From positions 1,302,001-1,366,000 of the forward strand of contig NZ_CP021109.1 in the NCBI RefSeq assembly GCF_002119725.1: a DNA stretch of 64,000 bases. Reading direction: 5' to 3'. Under the pieces are notes generated by a model, which was given only the letters and a program-made list of their open reading frames with translations, had not been told where the DNA came from and did not search any database. Below are positions 18,470 to 28,726 of this stretch, in pieces; positions within the stretch are counted from its first letter, which is position 1, and every line of letters starts with the position of its first letter. Made by a program: the position numbers and the translations under genes. The DNA comes from Bordetella genomosp. 9 (GTDB taxonomy: Bacteria > Pseudomonadota > Gammaproteobacteria > Burkholderiales > Burkholderiaceae_B).

Positions 18470-19975
18470 ATGCGTAAACTCTGCCTTGCCCTGACCGTGG
18501 CCGGCATGCTGGCCAGCAGCGCCGCAATGGCGCAATCCACGCTGCGCATCGGCTTGCAGGACGATCCCGATGTGCTCGATCCTGTGCGCGCCCGTACTTT
18601 CGTGGGGCGCATCGTGTTCGCCTCGCTGTGCGACAAGCTTGTCGACATCACGCCGGATCTGAAGATCATTCCCCAGTTGGCGGTCTCCTGGTCCACCAGC
18701 CAGGATGGCAAGACGTTGACCATGAAGCTGCGCAAGGGCGCCGTCTATCACGACGGCACGCCCATCGACGCCGCCTCGGTCAAGGCCAACCTGGACCGCG
18801 CCCGCACGCTGGCCGACAGCAACCGCAAGAGCGAGCTGGTGACCCTGGCCAGCGTCGATGCCCCGGATGCCGAAACCGTCGTGCTGCACCTGACCGAGCC
18901 GGACGCGTCGCTCCTGTCTCAGCTGTCCGACCGCGCGGGCATGATGATGTCGCCGGCTTCCTTCGACAAGGATCCGGGCAGCAAGCCGGTGTGTTCCGGC
19001 CCTTACCGCTTCAAGGAGCGGGTGCAGAACGATCGCATCGTGCTGGAGAAATTCCCGCAGTATTGGGACGCCGCCGACTACCACTTCGATCGCGTCGTCT
19101 TCACCCCCATTCCGGATGCCACCGTGCGCGTCAACAATCTGCGCGCGGGGGATCTGAACATCATCGAACGCGTCGCGCCGTCCGATGCCAAGGCCGTGAA
19201 GGAAGACCCCACGCTGCGGCTGGCCCCCGTCACGGGACTCGGCTATCAATCGATGTCGGTCAACCTCGCCAACGGCGCGCGCGCCAACAACCCGCTGGCC
19301 AAGGACAAGCGCGTGCGCGAGGCCCTGGACCTGGCCATCGACCGCGATGCCATCAACCAGGTGGTGGGCGAGGGCATGTTCCAGCCGGCCTACCAGCCTT
19401 TCCCGCCTGCCAGCTTCGCCTACGACAAGCGTTTCGAGCGCAGCGGCCGCGATCCCAAGAAGGCGCAGCAGCTGCTGAAGGCGGCGGGCTACGACCGCGT
19501 CAAGTTCGAAATCACTTATGGCAACAACACCACGATGCAGCAGGTCTACGAGCTCATCCAGGCCATGGGCGCGGAAGCAGGCTTCGATATTTCGCTGCGG
19601 CCCGTGGAGTTCGCCGCACTGCAATCCGCGCTGGCGCGGGGCGATTTCGAGGTGGGGCAGAGCGGCTGGTCCGGCCGTGTCGATCCCAGCGGCAACATCT
19701 TCCAGTACATGTCGAGCAAGGGCAGCCTGAACGACGGCAAGTTCAGCAACGCCGAGGCGGACAAGCTGCTTACCCAGGCCCGTGCCGAGTCCGATGAGGC
19801 GAAGCGCAAGGCCCTGTACGGCAAGGTGATGGAGATCATGCATGAGGAAGATCCCATCATTTACCTGTTCTACCTGCCCTGGACGTTCGGCGTGCAGAAG
19901 CAGGTGCAGGGCTTCGTGCCGTACCCGGATGGCCTGATCCGCCTGAAGGGCGTCACCATGGCGGCCAAGAAGTAA
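18470..19975 (+). CDS. Periplasmic ABC-transporter peptide-binding protein (SBP family 5)
   Basis: This 501-residue periplasmic solute-binding protein is of the DppA/OppA/GsiB type. It has a Sec signal peptide at residues 1-21, then the family opening LRIGLQDDPDVLDPVRARTF and the body motifs PQLAVSWSTSQDGKTLTMKLR and GPYRFKERV. GGAGG precedes the ATG by 7 bases. No permease or ATPase genes are adjacent, so it must use components encoded elsewhere. The gamma-glutamyltransferase gene follows 76 bases later on the same strand. That pairing suggests a glutathione or gamma-glutamyl peptide ligand, as for E. coli GsiB, but this is inference. Confidence 0.92.
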   Translation: MRKLCLALTVAGMLASSAAMAQSTLRIGLQDDPDVLDPVRARTFVGRIVFASLCDKLVDITPDLKIIPQLAVSWSTSQDGKTLTMKLRKGAVYHDGTPIDAASVKANLDRARTLADSNRKSELVTLASVDAPDAETVVLHLTEPDASLLSQLSDRAGMMMSPASFDKDPGSKPVCSGPYRFKERVQNDRIVLEKFPQYWDAADYHFDRVVFTPIPDATVRVNNLRAGDLNIIERVAPSDAKAVKEDPTLRLAPVTGLGYQSMSVNLANGARANNPLAKDKRVREALDLAIDRDAINQVVGEGMFQPAYQPFPPASFAYDKRFERSGRDPKKAQQLLKAAGYDRVKFEITYGNNTTMQQVYELIQAMGAEAGFDISLRPVEFAALQSALARGDFEVGQSGWSGRVDPSGNIFQYMSSKGSLNDGKFSNAEADKLLTQARAESDEAKRKALYGKVMEIMHEEDPIIYLFYLPWTFGVQKQVQGFVPYPDGLIRLKGVTMAAKK

Positions 19976-20051
19976 ACGCAGGGAAAAAGTGAAGGCAAAG
20001 TAAAGGCAGGCGCACACCTCCCCGCCAGGGGGCGGCTCAGCGGAGACAGAC

Positions 20052-21851
20052 ATGATGTTCACCACCCGCCCCGAGATCATGGGCACATTCGGCGTCGTGA
20101 CGTCGACGCATTGGCTTGCCACCGCCGCCGGCATGGCGATGCTCGAGCGCGGCGGCAACGCCTTCGACGCCTGCGTAGCCACCGCCTTCGTCCTGCAGGT
20201 CGTGGAGCCGCATCTGGTGGGCCCCGCCGGGGAAGTGCCCATCCTGTTCTATTCCGCGGCTACCGGCCGCGCCGAGGTGCTGTGCGGGCAGGGCACCACA
20301 CCGGCGGCGGCGACGCTGGACCGTTTCCGCGCCGAAGGCCTGGCGCTGATCCCGGGCAACGGCCTGCTGCCGGCGGTGGTGCCCGGGTCCTTCGATGCAT
20401 GGATGCTGCTGTTGCGCGACCACGGCACGATGTCGCTGCGGGACGTCCTGGAGCCCGCCATTTACTACGCGGAAAGCGGGCATGCTTTGATGCCGCGCAT
20501 CTCCAACACCATCGCGAGCCTGAAGGATTTCTTTGAAAAGCACTGGCCCACCAGCGCCGATATCTATCTGCCAGGCGGCAGCGTCCCGGCGCCGCGCCAG
20601 CGCTTCCGCAATCCGCGCCTGGCTCAGACCTGGCAGCGGGTGCTGCGCGAGGCCGAATCGGCGGGTGCCGACCGCCAGCGGCAAATCGAGGCCGCGCGCG
20701 ACGCGTTCTATCGCGGTTTCGTGGCCGAGGCCGTGGACCGTTTCGCCCGCCAGCCGGTGATGGACGAAAGCGGTACGCCGCACGCCGGCGTCATCACCGG
20801 CGATGATTTGGCCCGGTGGTCGGCCACCTACGAAGCGCCGCAAACTTACGACTACGAAAACTACACGGTCGCGAAAGCCGGCCCCTGGAGCCAGGGGCCG
20901 GTGTTCCTGCAGACCCTGGCGCTGTTGAAAGAGGCCGACCTGGGCAGCGTCGGGCCGGCCAGTCCGGAATTCGTGCATCGCCTCACCGAGGCGATGAAGC
21001 TGGCTTTTGCCGACCGCGAGGTGTATTACGGCGATCCCAGCTTCGTCGATGTCCCGCTGGACGTGCTGCTGTCCGAAGACTACAACGCGCCGCGCCGCGC
21101 CCTGATCGGCGACCGCGCCTCGCACGAGCTCCGCCCCGGAACGGTGCCTGGCTACGAAGCGCAGTGCGCCCGCATGCTCGACGTGCTGCAGCGCCTGTCG
21201 CGGGTGTCGGGCTCGGACATGGTCGGCAACGAGCCAACCATGGCGGAAATGCGTGCGTCGGTGAAGCGTGGCGATACCACCCATGTCGATGTCATCGACC
21301 GCTGGGGCAATATGGTTTCCGCCACCCCGTCCGGAGGCTGGTTCCAGTCTTCCCCGGTCATTCCCGAGTTGGGCTTCGGCCTGACGACCCGTGCCCAGAT
21401 GTTCTGGCTGGAAGCCGATCTGCCCGGGACGCTCGCGCCCCGCAAGCGGCCGCGCACCACGCTGACGCCGTCGCTCGCGCTGCGCGACGGCCGTCCTTAC
21501 ATGGTGTTCGGTACGCCGGGCGGCGACCAGCAGGAGCAATGGCAGCTGCAGTTGTTTTTGCGCCACGTTCATCATGGGCTGAATCTGCAGGAAGCCATCG
21601 ACCAGCCCATGTCGCACACCTCGCATTTCCCAAGCTCCTTCTATCCCCGCGAGCGCAAGCCCGGCCACCTGGCCCTGGAGCAAAGCTTCGGCGGGGAAAC
21701 GATCGACGCCTTGCGCGCGCTGGGGCACCAGGTGGAAGAGATGCCGGCCTGGTCGGTCGGGCGCCTCACCGCCGCTTCCCTGGACGAAGAGGGCTTCATG
21801 CACGCGGCCGCCACCCCGCGCCTGATGCAGGCGTACGCCGCCGGCCGCTGA
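20052..21851 (+). CDS. Gamma-glutamyltransferase family protein
   Basis: This 599-residue Ntn-hydrolase cleaves gamma-glutamyl bonds, for example of glutathione, after autoprocessing into two subunits. The N-terminal block STHWLATAAGMAMLERGGNAFDA is typical. The processing and nucleophile site is Thr at about residue 409 (GDTTHVDVIDRWGNMVSATP), which gives subunits of about 408 and 191 residues. The later TPSLALRDGRPYMVFGTPGGDQ segment binds the substrate. No signal peptide is seen, unlike periplasmic E. coli Ggt, so it should be cytoplasmic. It is probably cotranscribed with the peptide-binding protein, which would fit import followed by cleavage. Confidence 0.9.
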   Translation: MMFTTRPEIMGTFGVVTSTHWLATAAGMAMLERGGNAFDACVATAFVLQVVEPHLVGPAGEVPILFYSAATGRAEVLCGQGTTPAAATLDRFRAEGLALIPGNGLLPAVVPGSFDAWMLLLRDHGTMSLRDVLEPAIYYAESGHALMPRISNTIASLKDFFEKHWPTSADIYLPGGSVPAPRQRFRNPRLAQTWQRVLREAESAGADRQRQIEAARDAFYRGFVAEAVDRFARQPVMDESGTPHAGVITGDDLARWSATYEAPQTYDYENYTVAKAGPWSQGPVFLQTLALLKEADLGSVGPASPEFVHRLTEAMKLAFADREVYYGDPSFVDVPLDVLLSEDYNAPRRALIGDRASHELRPGTVPGYEAQCARMLDVLQRLSRVSGSDMVGNEPTMAEMRASVKRGDTTHVDVIDRWGNMVSATPSGGWFQSSPVIPELGFGLTTRAQMFWLEADLPGTLAPRKRPRTTLTPSLALRDGRPYMVFGTPGGDQQEQWQLQLFLRHVHHGLNLQEAIDQPMSHTSHFPSSFYPRERKPGHLALEQSFGGETIDALRALGHQVEEMPAWSVGRLTAASLDEEGFMHAAATPRLMQAYAAGR

Positions 21852-22247
21852 CCCGGCCCGGGTGTGGAAGGCCGGCCTGGATGCCGTATCGGGCGGAACG
21901 CCGGCGATGCGATCTTCCGTAGGCGAAGCGCCGCTCGGCGGCGACCGTGGCGTCGACGCCGCACCTGTGGCCGGAGGGACGCGCCCAACCGTTGCCTCCG
22001 GAACCGGCTGCCGATATCCTTCACGCAGGCCATTCAAACGGGGACGTAGTGTGGAACGCACGGCGACACCGTGTTGTATGGACCCAACAAAGCTTGGGTG
22101 CAAAGCCCTCGTTTTGCGGCACGACCATAGCCAGTCCCCCTGTTTTTTGATGCAATAGCGTCAACTTCCCTTCGCGGAGTTAGGGGGGCGGCAGGCTGGT
22201 TTGCTGGATTGCTGCTCTTGTCACTCAAATCAACGGAGATTTCTTAA
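21852..22247. other. 396-base gene-free region between the transferase and the porin
   Basis: No supported gene is present; short frames here have poor coding character. An ACCCAA-N6-TTGGGT dyad lies at 22082-22099, in what is probably the porin leader. I found no convincing -35/-10 pair and no intrinsic terminator after the transferase. The porin ribosome-binding site (GGAG) is at the right end. Confidence 0.5.
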
Positions 22248-23411
22248 ATGAAAAAGACTCTGCTCGCTGCCGCCCTGCTCGCCGGTTTCGCCGGTGTTGC
22301 ACAGGCAGAAACGTCCGTGACCCTGTACGGGATCCTGGACACCGGTATCGGTTACCAGAACATCAAGGGCGACGGCTTCGATAAGCAATCGAAGTTCGGC
22401 ATGATCAACGGTGTTCAGAACGGTTCCCGCTGGGGTCTGCGCGGCTCGGAAGATCTGGGTGACGGTCTGCGCGCGGTCTTCACCGTCGAGTCCGGCTTCA
22501 ATTCGGGCAACGGCAACTCCGCTCAAAACAACCGCTTGTTCGGTCGTCAGGCCACCATCGGTCTGGCCAGCAACAGCTGGGGTCAACTGGACTTCGGTCG
22601 TCAGACCAACGTCGCTTCCAAGTTCTTCGGTTCGATCGACCCGTTCGCTGAAGGCTTCGGTCTGGCCAACATCGGTACGGCGTTCAGCTCGTCCAACACG
22701 ACCCGCTACGACAACCTGGTCCTGTATCAATCGCCCGTGTTCGGCGGCTTCCAGCTGGGCGCCGGCTACTCGTTCAACATCGACGACAACGATGCTGGCG
22801 ACACCGGCTTCCGCACGAACGAAAACCAGCGCGGCATCACCGCCGGTCTGCGTTACGTCAACGGTCCTCTGAACCTGGCTGCCGGCTACGACCAGATCAA
22901 CCGTCCGCATACCGCTGCTGATACCAACAGCGACGCCGCCGGTACCGGCGACCGCATCCGCGCCTGGCTGGTTGGCGGCGCTTACGACTTCGAAGTCGTC
23001 AAGCTCTCGCTGGCCTACGGTCAGACCCGCGGCGGCTGGATCCAGGCTTCGAGCCTGACCGGTCTGTTCACCAGCGGCGGCAACCCCCTGGGCAGCAGCT
23101 TCTTCCCGAGCAACATCTACAGCGACGACTTCAAGACGAAGCAGTGGATGGTCGGTCTGAGCGCTCCCATCGGCGGCGCCACCAGCGTCTTCGGTTCGTG
23201 GCAGCGTGTGAACGTCTCCGACAGCAGCCTGTACACCTCGGGCACGTACCTCGGCGAAGACAGCAACATGAACGTCTACTCGCTGGGCGTGACGTACGAC
23301 CTGTCCAAGCGCACCAACCTGTACGCTCTGGGTTCCTACACGAAGAACTACGGCTTCGTGGACGATCTGAAGAGCACGGTTGTCGGCGTCGGTATCCGTC
23401 ACCGCTTCTAA
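22248..23411 (+). CDS. Gram-negative trimeric porin (major outer-membrane porin)
   Basis: This 387-residue 16-strand beta-barrel porin passes small hydrophilic solutes across the outer membrane. The signal peptide is residues 1-20 ([20 protein letters not shown]), followed by the porin opening [16 protein letters not shown]. The PEFG-like loop region (DPFAEGFG) and the C-terminal Phe (VGIRHRF) needed for barrel assembly are present. GGAG precedes the ATG. Codon use is strongly biased towards a few C-ending codons, as expected for a very highly expressed gene. It sits directly before nuo, as the major porin does in Bordetella, and ends at a strong terminator. Confidence 0.95.
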   Translation: MKKTLLAAALLAGFAGVAQAETSVTLYGILDTGIGYQNIKGDGFDKQSKFGMINGVQNGSRWGLRGSEDLGDGLRAVFTVESGFNSGNGNSAQNNRLFGRQATIGLASNSWGQLDFGRQTNVASKFFGSIDPFAEGFGLANIGTAFSSSNTTRYDNLVLYQSPVFGGFQLGAGYSFNIDDNDAGDTGFRTNENQRGITAGLRYVNGPLNLAAGYDQINRPHTAADTNSDAAGTGDRIRAWLVGGAYDFEVVKLSLAYGQTRGGWIQASSLTGLFTSGGNPLGSSFFPSNIYSDDFKTKQWMVGLSAPIGGATSVFGSWQRVNVSDSSLYTSGTYLGEDSNMNVYSLGVTYDLSKRTNLYALGSYTKNYGFVDDLKSTVVGVGIRHRF

Positions 23412-23531
23412 GCAATACCGGCGTCCGGGCGATTCGTCGCCCGGCGCCGATCGCATCGCGCCAGGGCGGGGTTCAATCCGTCCGGTGCAAGCGAATCGGG
23501 CCCGCCGATCCTGTATCGGCGGCGCTTGTTC

Positions 23532-23562
23532 AAGCCACCCTTCGGGGTGGCTTTTTGCTTTT
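23532..23562 (+). terminator. Rho-independent terminator of the porin gene
   Basis: AAGCCACCC-TTCG-GGGTGGCTT forms a perfect 9-base stem with a stable UUCG tetraloop, followed by a T-rich tail. It lies 120 bases after the porin stop. Confidence 0.92.
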
Positions 23563-23569
23563 GGCTGCT

Positions 23570-23663
23570 TTGGGTCGCCTAGCCGCCTTGGGTCCGCTTC
23601 AGCCCGCTTGGGTCCGCTTGGGTCCCTTGATTCCCTCGAGTCCTTGGATCCGGTCCTTGGGTC
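23570..23663. repeat. Five phased TTGGGTC heptamers
   Basis: The heptamer TTGGGTC occurs at 23570, 23588, 23608, 23618 and 23657, so the spacings are 18, 20, 10 and 39 bases. These are close to multiples of one helical turn. The cluster lies between the porin terminator and the nuo promoter. It could be a protein-binding array or decayed sequence repeats. Confidence 0.5.
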
Positions 23664-23970
23664 TTTTCAGGCGCTTGCGGCGCTTTATTCCAGGCCGCTC
23701 GGCAGAGAGGCTTTTTTGTATTTGCGTTCGGATTTTGTTATCGTTTCCGGCGAGGAAGGCGCGGCGGCGGTCGGCGGATCCGGCCCACATTATCTTCCCG
23801 GCCTTCCCCCACAAGATGTTCACTCCTGGCTTCGCGCCGCTCGCGCGCGAACGCGGAATCGCCCAATCAGCGGCGTCCGCGATCCTCTCCTCCGGCTACA
23901 GAGTTCAGCGGGAAGTAACGACGCGAATGCTACAATCGACAGGTTTGAGCATTACACGGACGCGCCCAAA
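23664..23970 (+). promoter_or_regulatory. nuo promoter region
   Basis: This stretch has no supported gene. An extended -10, TGCTACAAT (23928-23936), would start transcription near 23943, about 28 bases before nuoA; the -35 is poor. A second candidate is TTGTAT (23716-23721) with TTATCG 16 bases later. Together with 23412-23663 it makes a 559-base gene-free interval. The tpiA-secG-tRNA arrangement common ahead of nuo in other betaproteobacteria is not present here. Confidence 0.5.
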
Positions 23971-24330
23971 ATGAACCTGCAACAGTATTTCCCCGTTCTG
24001 CTATTCATCATTGTGGCGACGCTGATCGGCTTCGCGTTGATCACCGCGGGCTCGCTGCTTGGGCCGCGGCGTCCCTATGCGGAGAAACTCTCCGCGTACG
24101 AGTGCGGCTTCGACGCCTTCGAAGACGCCCGCATGAAGTTCGACGTGCGCTACTACCTCGTCGCCATCCTTTTCATCCTGTTCGACCTCGAAATCGCCTT
24201 CCTGTTTCCGTGGGCCATCGCCCATGGCGCCGTGGGTCTGGTCGGTTTCTGGACCGTGATGATTTTCCTGGCGGTCCTTACGGTGGGTTTCATCTACGAA
24301 TGGAAGAAGGGCGCGCTCGATTGGGAATGA
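23971..24330 (+). CDS. nuoA: NADH:quinone oxidoreductase subunit A
   Basis: NuoA is a membrane subunit of complex I at the junction of the peripheral arm. The 119-residue protein has three helices and the conserved loop with [27 protein letters not shown], split here by family-typical Cys and Asp residues. The reading frame extends upstream, but MNLQQYFP is the normal start of the family. It is the first gene of the nuo operon. Confidence 0.96.
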   Translation: MNLQQYFPVLLFIIVATLIGFALITAGSLLGPRRPYAEKLSAYECGFDAFEDARMKFDVRYYLVAILFILFDLEIAFLFPWAIAHGAVGLVGFWTVMIFLAVLTVGFIYEWKKGALDWE

Positions 24331-24372
24331 CGCTTACCTGCGCATTTCCTGTCCACGCCACCAGAGAGCAAT

Positions 24373-24852
24373 ATGGCTATTGAAGAAGGCATCCACAAGC
24401 AAGGCTTCATCACGACGAGCGCCGACAAGTTCATCAACTGGGCCAAGACGGGTTCCATGTGGCCGATGACGTTCGGCCTGGCCTGTTGCGCCGTGGAAAT
24501 GATGCATGCGGGCGCGGCTCGTTATGACCTGGACCAGTTCGGCATCATCTTCCGCCCCAGCCCGCGCCAGTCGGACCTGATGATCGTCGCCGGCACGCTG
24601 TGCAACAAGATGGCGCCGGCCCTGCGCAAGGTGTACGACCAGATGCCGGAACCGCGCTGGGTCGTATCCATGGGTTCGTGCGCCAATGGCGGCGGCTACT
24701 ACCACTACTCCTATTCGGTGGTGCGCGGCTGCGACCGTATCGTCCCCGTGGACGTATACGTGCCGGGCTGTCCGCCCACGGCCGAGGCGCTGGTCTACGG
24801 TCTGCTGCAAATGCAGAACAAGATTCGCCTGACCAACACCATCGCGCGCTGA
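24373..24852 (+). CDS. nuoB: NADH:quinone oxidoreductase subunit B
   Basis: NuoB holds the terminal iron-sulphur cluster N2 that passes electrons to quinone. The four ligands are visible at Cys38, Cys39 ([10 protein letters not shown]), Cys103 (GSCANGG) and Cys133 (PGCPPTAEA). The 159-residue length is standard. A purine-rich AGAGAG precedes the ATG. It is in the operon 42 bases after nuoA. Confidence 0.97.
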   Translation: MAIEEGIHKQGFITTSADKFINWAKTGSMWPMTFGLACCAVEMMHAGAARYDLDQFGIIFRPSPRQSDLMIVAGTLCNKMAPALRKVYDQMPEPRWVVSMGSCANGGGYYHYSYSVVRGCDRIVPVDVYVPGCPPTAEALVYGLLQMQNKIRLTNTIAR

Positions 24853-24901
24853 AGCGGGCGTCGCCCCGCTGCGCGTGTCTCGGCTTACCTAATCGTTGAA
24901 G

Positions 24902-25531
24902 ATGATGACCAGGCTCGAAACCCTGAAAACCAATCTGCAAGCCGCGTTCGGCGAAACGCTTGCCCTGACGGAAGCCTTGGGCGAGTTGACGCTGGAAGTG
25001 CCGGCGGCCCAGTGGGTCTCCGTGTGCAATCGTCTGCGCACCGATCCGGCCCTGCAATTCGAAACCTGTCTCGACCTGTGCGGCGTGGACTACCTGAGCT
25101 GGGGCAACGGCACCCGCCAGGTGGCGGAAGATCGCATCGCCAGCCGCGGCCAGCGGGGCCGCTTCGCGGTGGTCATTCACCTGCTGTCCATCGAGCATAA
25201 CTGGCGTCTGCGCGTGCGCACCTGGGCCCCGGACGACGATTTCCCCATGGTGTCGTCGCTGATCGAGTGCTGGCCGTCGGTGGGCTGGTACGAGCGCGAA
25301 GCGTTCGACCTGTTCGGCATCGTGTTCGAAGGTCATCCCGACCTGCGGCGCATCCTGACGGACTACGGCTTCATCGGCCACCCGTTCCGCAAGGACTTCC
25401 CCTTGTCCGGCAATGTGGAAATGCGCTACGACCCCGAGCAAGGCCGCGTCATCTACCAACCGGTCACCATCGATCCGCGTGAACTCACGCCGCGCGTCGT
25501 GCGCGAAGACACTTACGGAGCCGGTCGCTGA
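24902..25531 (+). CDS. nuoC: NADH:quinone oxidoreductase subunit C
   Basis: NuoC is the 30-kDa subunit of the peripheral arm. The conserved block [17 protein letters not shown], followed by [24 protein letters not shown], is diagnostic. The frame can begin at a TTG (24896), but an ATG at 24902 or 24905 is more likely; the ribosome-binding site is weak. NuoC is separate from NuoD, unlike the fused CD of E. coli. Confidence 0.95.
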   Translation: MMTRLETLKTNLQAAFGETLALTEALGELTLEVPAAQWVSVCNRLRTDPALQFETCLDLCGVDYLSWGNGTRQVAEDRIASRGQRGRFAVVIHLLSIEHNWRLRVRTWAPDDDFPMVSSLIECWPSVGWYEREAFDLFGIVFEGHPDLRRILTDYGFIGHPFRKDFPLSGNVEMRYDPEQGRVIYQPVTIDPRELTPRVVREDTYGAGR

Positions 25532-25533
25532 TC

Positions 25534-26790
<1,257 letters not shown>

Positions 26791-26813
26791 GGAACGCCGC
26801 GCGACCTCGAAGA

Positions 26814-26833
26814 AGACCCCCGCAGGGGCCTCT
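26814..26833 (+). promoter_or_regulatory. Small hairpin between nuoD and nuoE
   Basis: CCCC-GCA-GGGG with flanking AGA/TCT can form an RNA hairpin in the 64-base nuoD-nuoE spacer, the largest gap within the operon. There is no T-run, so it may mark RNA processing or stability rather than termination. Confidence 0.3.
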
Positions 26834-26854
26834 TGCATATTCCGGATTCAAACT

Positions 26855-27349
26855 ATGCTGCTTTCCGAACAGGCTTACCAGAAAATCGACCGGGAGCTCA
26901 CGAAGTTCCCGGCCGACCAGAAGCAGTCGGCCATCATGGCCGCTCTTGCGATCGCGCAGGACGAGAAAGGCTGGGTGTCGACCGAGATCATCGAGGACGT
27001 CGCCACCTACCTGGGCGTCCCTCCCATCGCGGTCCAGGAAGTCGCCACGTTCTACAACATGTTCAACGTGACGCCGACCGGCAAGCACAAGATTTCCGTC
27101 TGTACCAACCTGCCGTGCGCGCTGCGCGATGGCGAGAAAGCCGGCGACTACCTGAAGCGCAAGCTCGGCGTCGACTATCGCGGCACGACCGCCGACGGCA
27201 TGTTCACGCTGATCGAAGGCGAATGCATGGGCGCCTGCGGAGACGCGCCGGTGGTGCTGGTGAACAACAAGCATATGTGCGTACGCATGACCGAGGCACG
27301 CCTCGATGAACTGGTTGCCAGTCTGCGCGCGCAAGGAGAAACGGCATGA
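26855..27349 (+). CDS. nuoE: NADH:quinone oxidoreductase subunit E
   Basis: NuoE is the 24-kDa subunit carrying the 2Fe-2S cluster N1a next to FMN. Its ligands are Cys83 and Cys88 (SVCTNLPC) and Cys124 and Cys128 (ECMGAC). The 164-residue length is typical. Its stop overlaps the nuoF start by four bases (ATGA), which indicates translational coupling. Confidence 0.97.
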   Translation: MLLSEQAYQKIDRELTKFPADQKQSAIMAALAIAQDEKGWVSTEIIEDVATYLGVPPIAVQEVATFYNMFNVTPTGKHKISVCTNLPCALRDGEKAGDYLKRKLGVDYRGTTADGMFTLIEGECMGACGDAPVVLVNNKHMCVRMTEARLDELVASLRAQGETA

Positions 27350-28713
27350 ACGCGCCGGACCTGTATCGCCAGTTCGCGCAGGGGCTGGACCCCAACCCCA
27401 TGGGCGATCTGTCGCAGTCGATGTGCCTGCACGGACGTCATATCCAGCCGCAGATTCTGGCGGATCTGGACGGCACCAACTGGCGGCTGGAAGACTACGT
27501 CAAGCGTGGCGGCTACGAGGCGCTGCGCAAGATCCTGACCACCGGCATGAAGCCGGAAGACGTCATCGCCGAAGTCAAGGCCTCGGGCCTGCGCGGCCGC
27601 GGCGGGGCGGGTTTCCCCACCGGGTTGAAGTGGAGCTTCATGCCCCGCACCTTCCCGGGCCAGAAGTACCTCGTATGCAATTCGGACGAAGGGGAGCCGG
27701 GCACGTTCAAGGACCGCGACATCCTGCGCTTCAATCCGCACATCGTGATCGAAGGCATGGCCATCGCCGCCTACGCCATGGGCATCTCCGCCGGCTACAA
27801 CTACATCCACGGCGAAATCTTCGAAGTCTATGAGCGCTTCGAGGAAGCCCTGGAGGAAGCCCGTGCGGCAGGGTTCCTGGGCGAAAGAATCCTGGGGTCG
27901 GACTTCAGCTTCCAGCTGCACGCGTTCCATGGCTACGGCGCCTACATCTGCGGCGAGGAAACCGCGCTGCTCGAATCCCTGGAAGGCAAGAAGGGCCAGC
28001 CGCGCTTCAAGCCGCCGTTCCCGGCCAGCTTCGGCCTGTACGGCAAGCCCACCACGATCAACAACACCGAAACCTTTGCCGCGGTGCCGTGGATCATCCG
28101 CAACGGCGGCCAGCAGTATCTGGAAGTCGGCAAGCCGAACAACGGCGGCACCAAGATCTTCTCGATCACGGGCGACGTCGAGCGGCCGGGCAACTACGAA
28201 ATCCCCCTGGGGACGCCGTTCGCCAAGCTGCTGGAACTCGCCGGCGGGATGCGCGGCGGCCGCAAGCTGAAAGCGGTGATCCCCGGCGGCTCGAGCGCGC
28301 CGGTGCTGCCCGCCGACATCATGATGGACACGACCATGGACTACGACGCCATCGCGAAGGCGGGGTCCATGCTGGGTTCGGGCGCCGTCATCGTCATGGA
28401 CGAGACCCGCTGCATGGTGAAGTCGCTGCTGCGTCTTTCGTATTTCTATTACGAGGAAAGCTGTGGGCAGTGCACGCCTTGCCGCGAGGGCACGGGCTGG
28501 CTGTATCGCATGGTGAATCGTATCGAGCACGGCCACGGCCGCCCCGAGGACCTCGACATGCTGGACAGCGTGGCGGGCAACATCATGGGCCGCACCATCT
28601 GCGCCCTGGGCGATGCCGCCGCGATGCCGGTACGCGGCTTCCTCAAGCACTTCCACGACGAATTCGCGTACCACATCGAGCACAAGAAGTGCGTGGTCCC
28701 GCAATATCTGTAG
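27346..28713 (+). CDS. nuoF: NADH:quinone oxidoreductase subunit F
   Basis: NuoF is the NADH-oxidising subunit with FMN and the 4Fe-4S cluster N3. The glycine-rich nucleotide site [16 protein letters not shown], the FMN site segment [14 protein letters not shown] and the cluster motif [12 protein letters not shown] are all present. The 455-residue length is usual. It is translationally coupled to nuoE. Confidence 0.97.
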   Translation: MNAPDLYRQFAQGLDPNPMGDLSQSMCLHGRHIQPQILADLDGTNWRLEDYVKRGGYEALRKILTTGMKPEDVIAEVKASGLRGRGGAGFPTGLKWSFMPRTFPGQKYLVCNSDEGEPGTFKDRDILRFNPHIVIEGMAIAAYAMGISAGYNYIHGEIFEVYERFEEALEEARAAGFLGERILGSDFSFQLHAFHGYGAYICGEETALLESLEGKKGQPRFKPPFPASFGLYGKPTTINNTETFAAVPWIIRNGGQQYLEVGKPNNGGTKIFSITGDVERPGNYEIPLGTPFAKLLELAGGMRGGRKLKAVIPGGSSAPVLPADIMMDTTMDYDAIAKAGSMLGSGAVIVMDETRCMVKSLLRLSYFYYEESCGQCTPCREGTGWLYRMVNRIEHGHGRPEDLDMLDSVAGNIMGRTICALGDAAAMPVRGFLKHFHDEFAYHIEHKKCVVPQYL

Positions 28714-28726
28714 GTCAGGAACAGCA

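Noticed and set aside
18353..22103. Two long minus-strand frames (18353-20242 and 20037-22103)
   Set aside because: They are shadows of the binding-protein and gamma-glutamyltransferase genes and have biased His/Arg/Gln composition.
21862..22158. Short plus-strand frames between the transferase and the porin
   Set aside because: They lack ribosome-binding sites and any family resemblance, and they overlap the probable porin leader.
23412..23970. A possible tRNA or secG gene ahead of nuoA
   Set aside because: That arrangement is common in betaproteobacteria, but I found no cloverleaf or SecG-like frame here.
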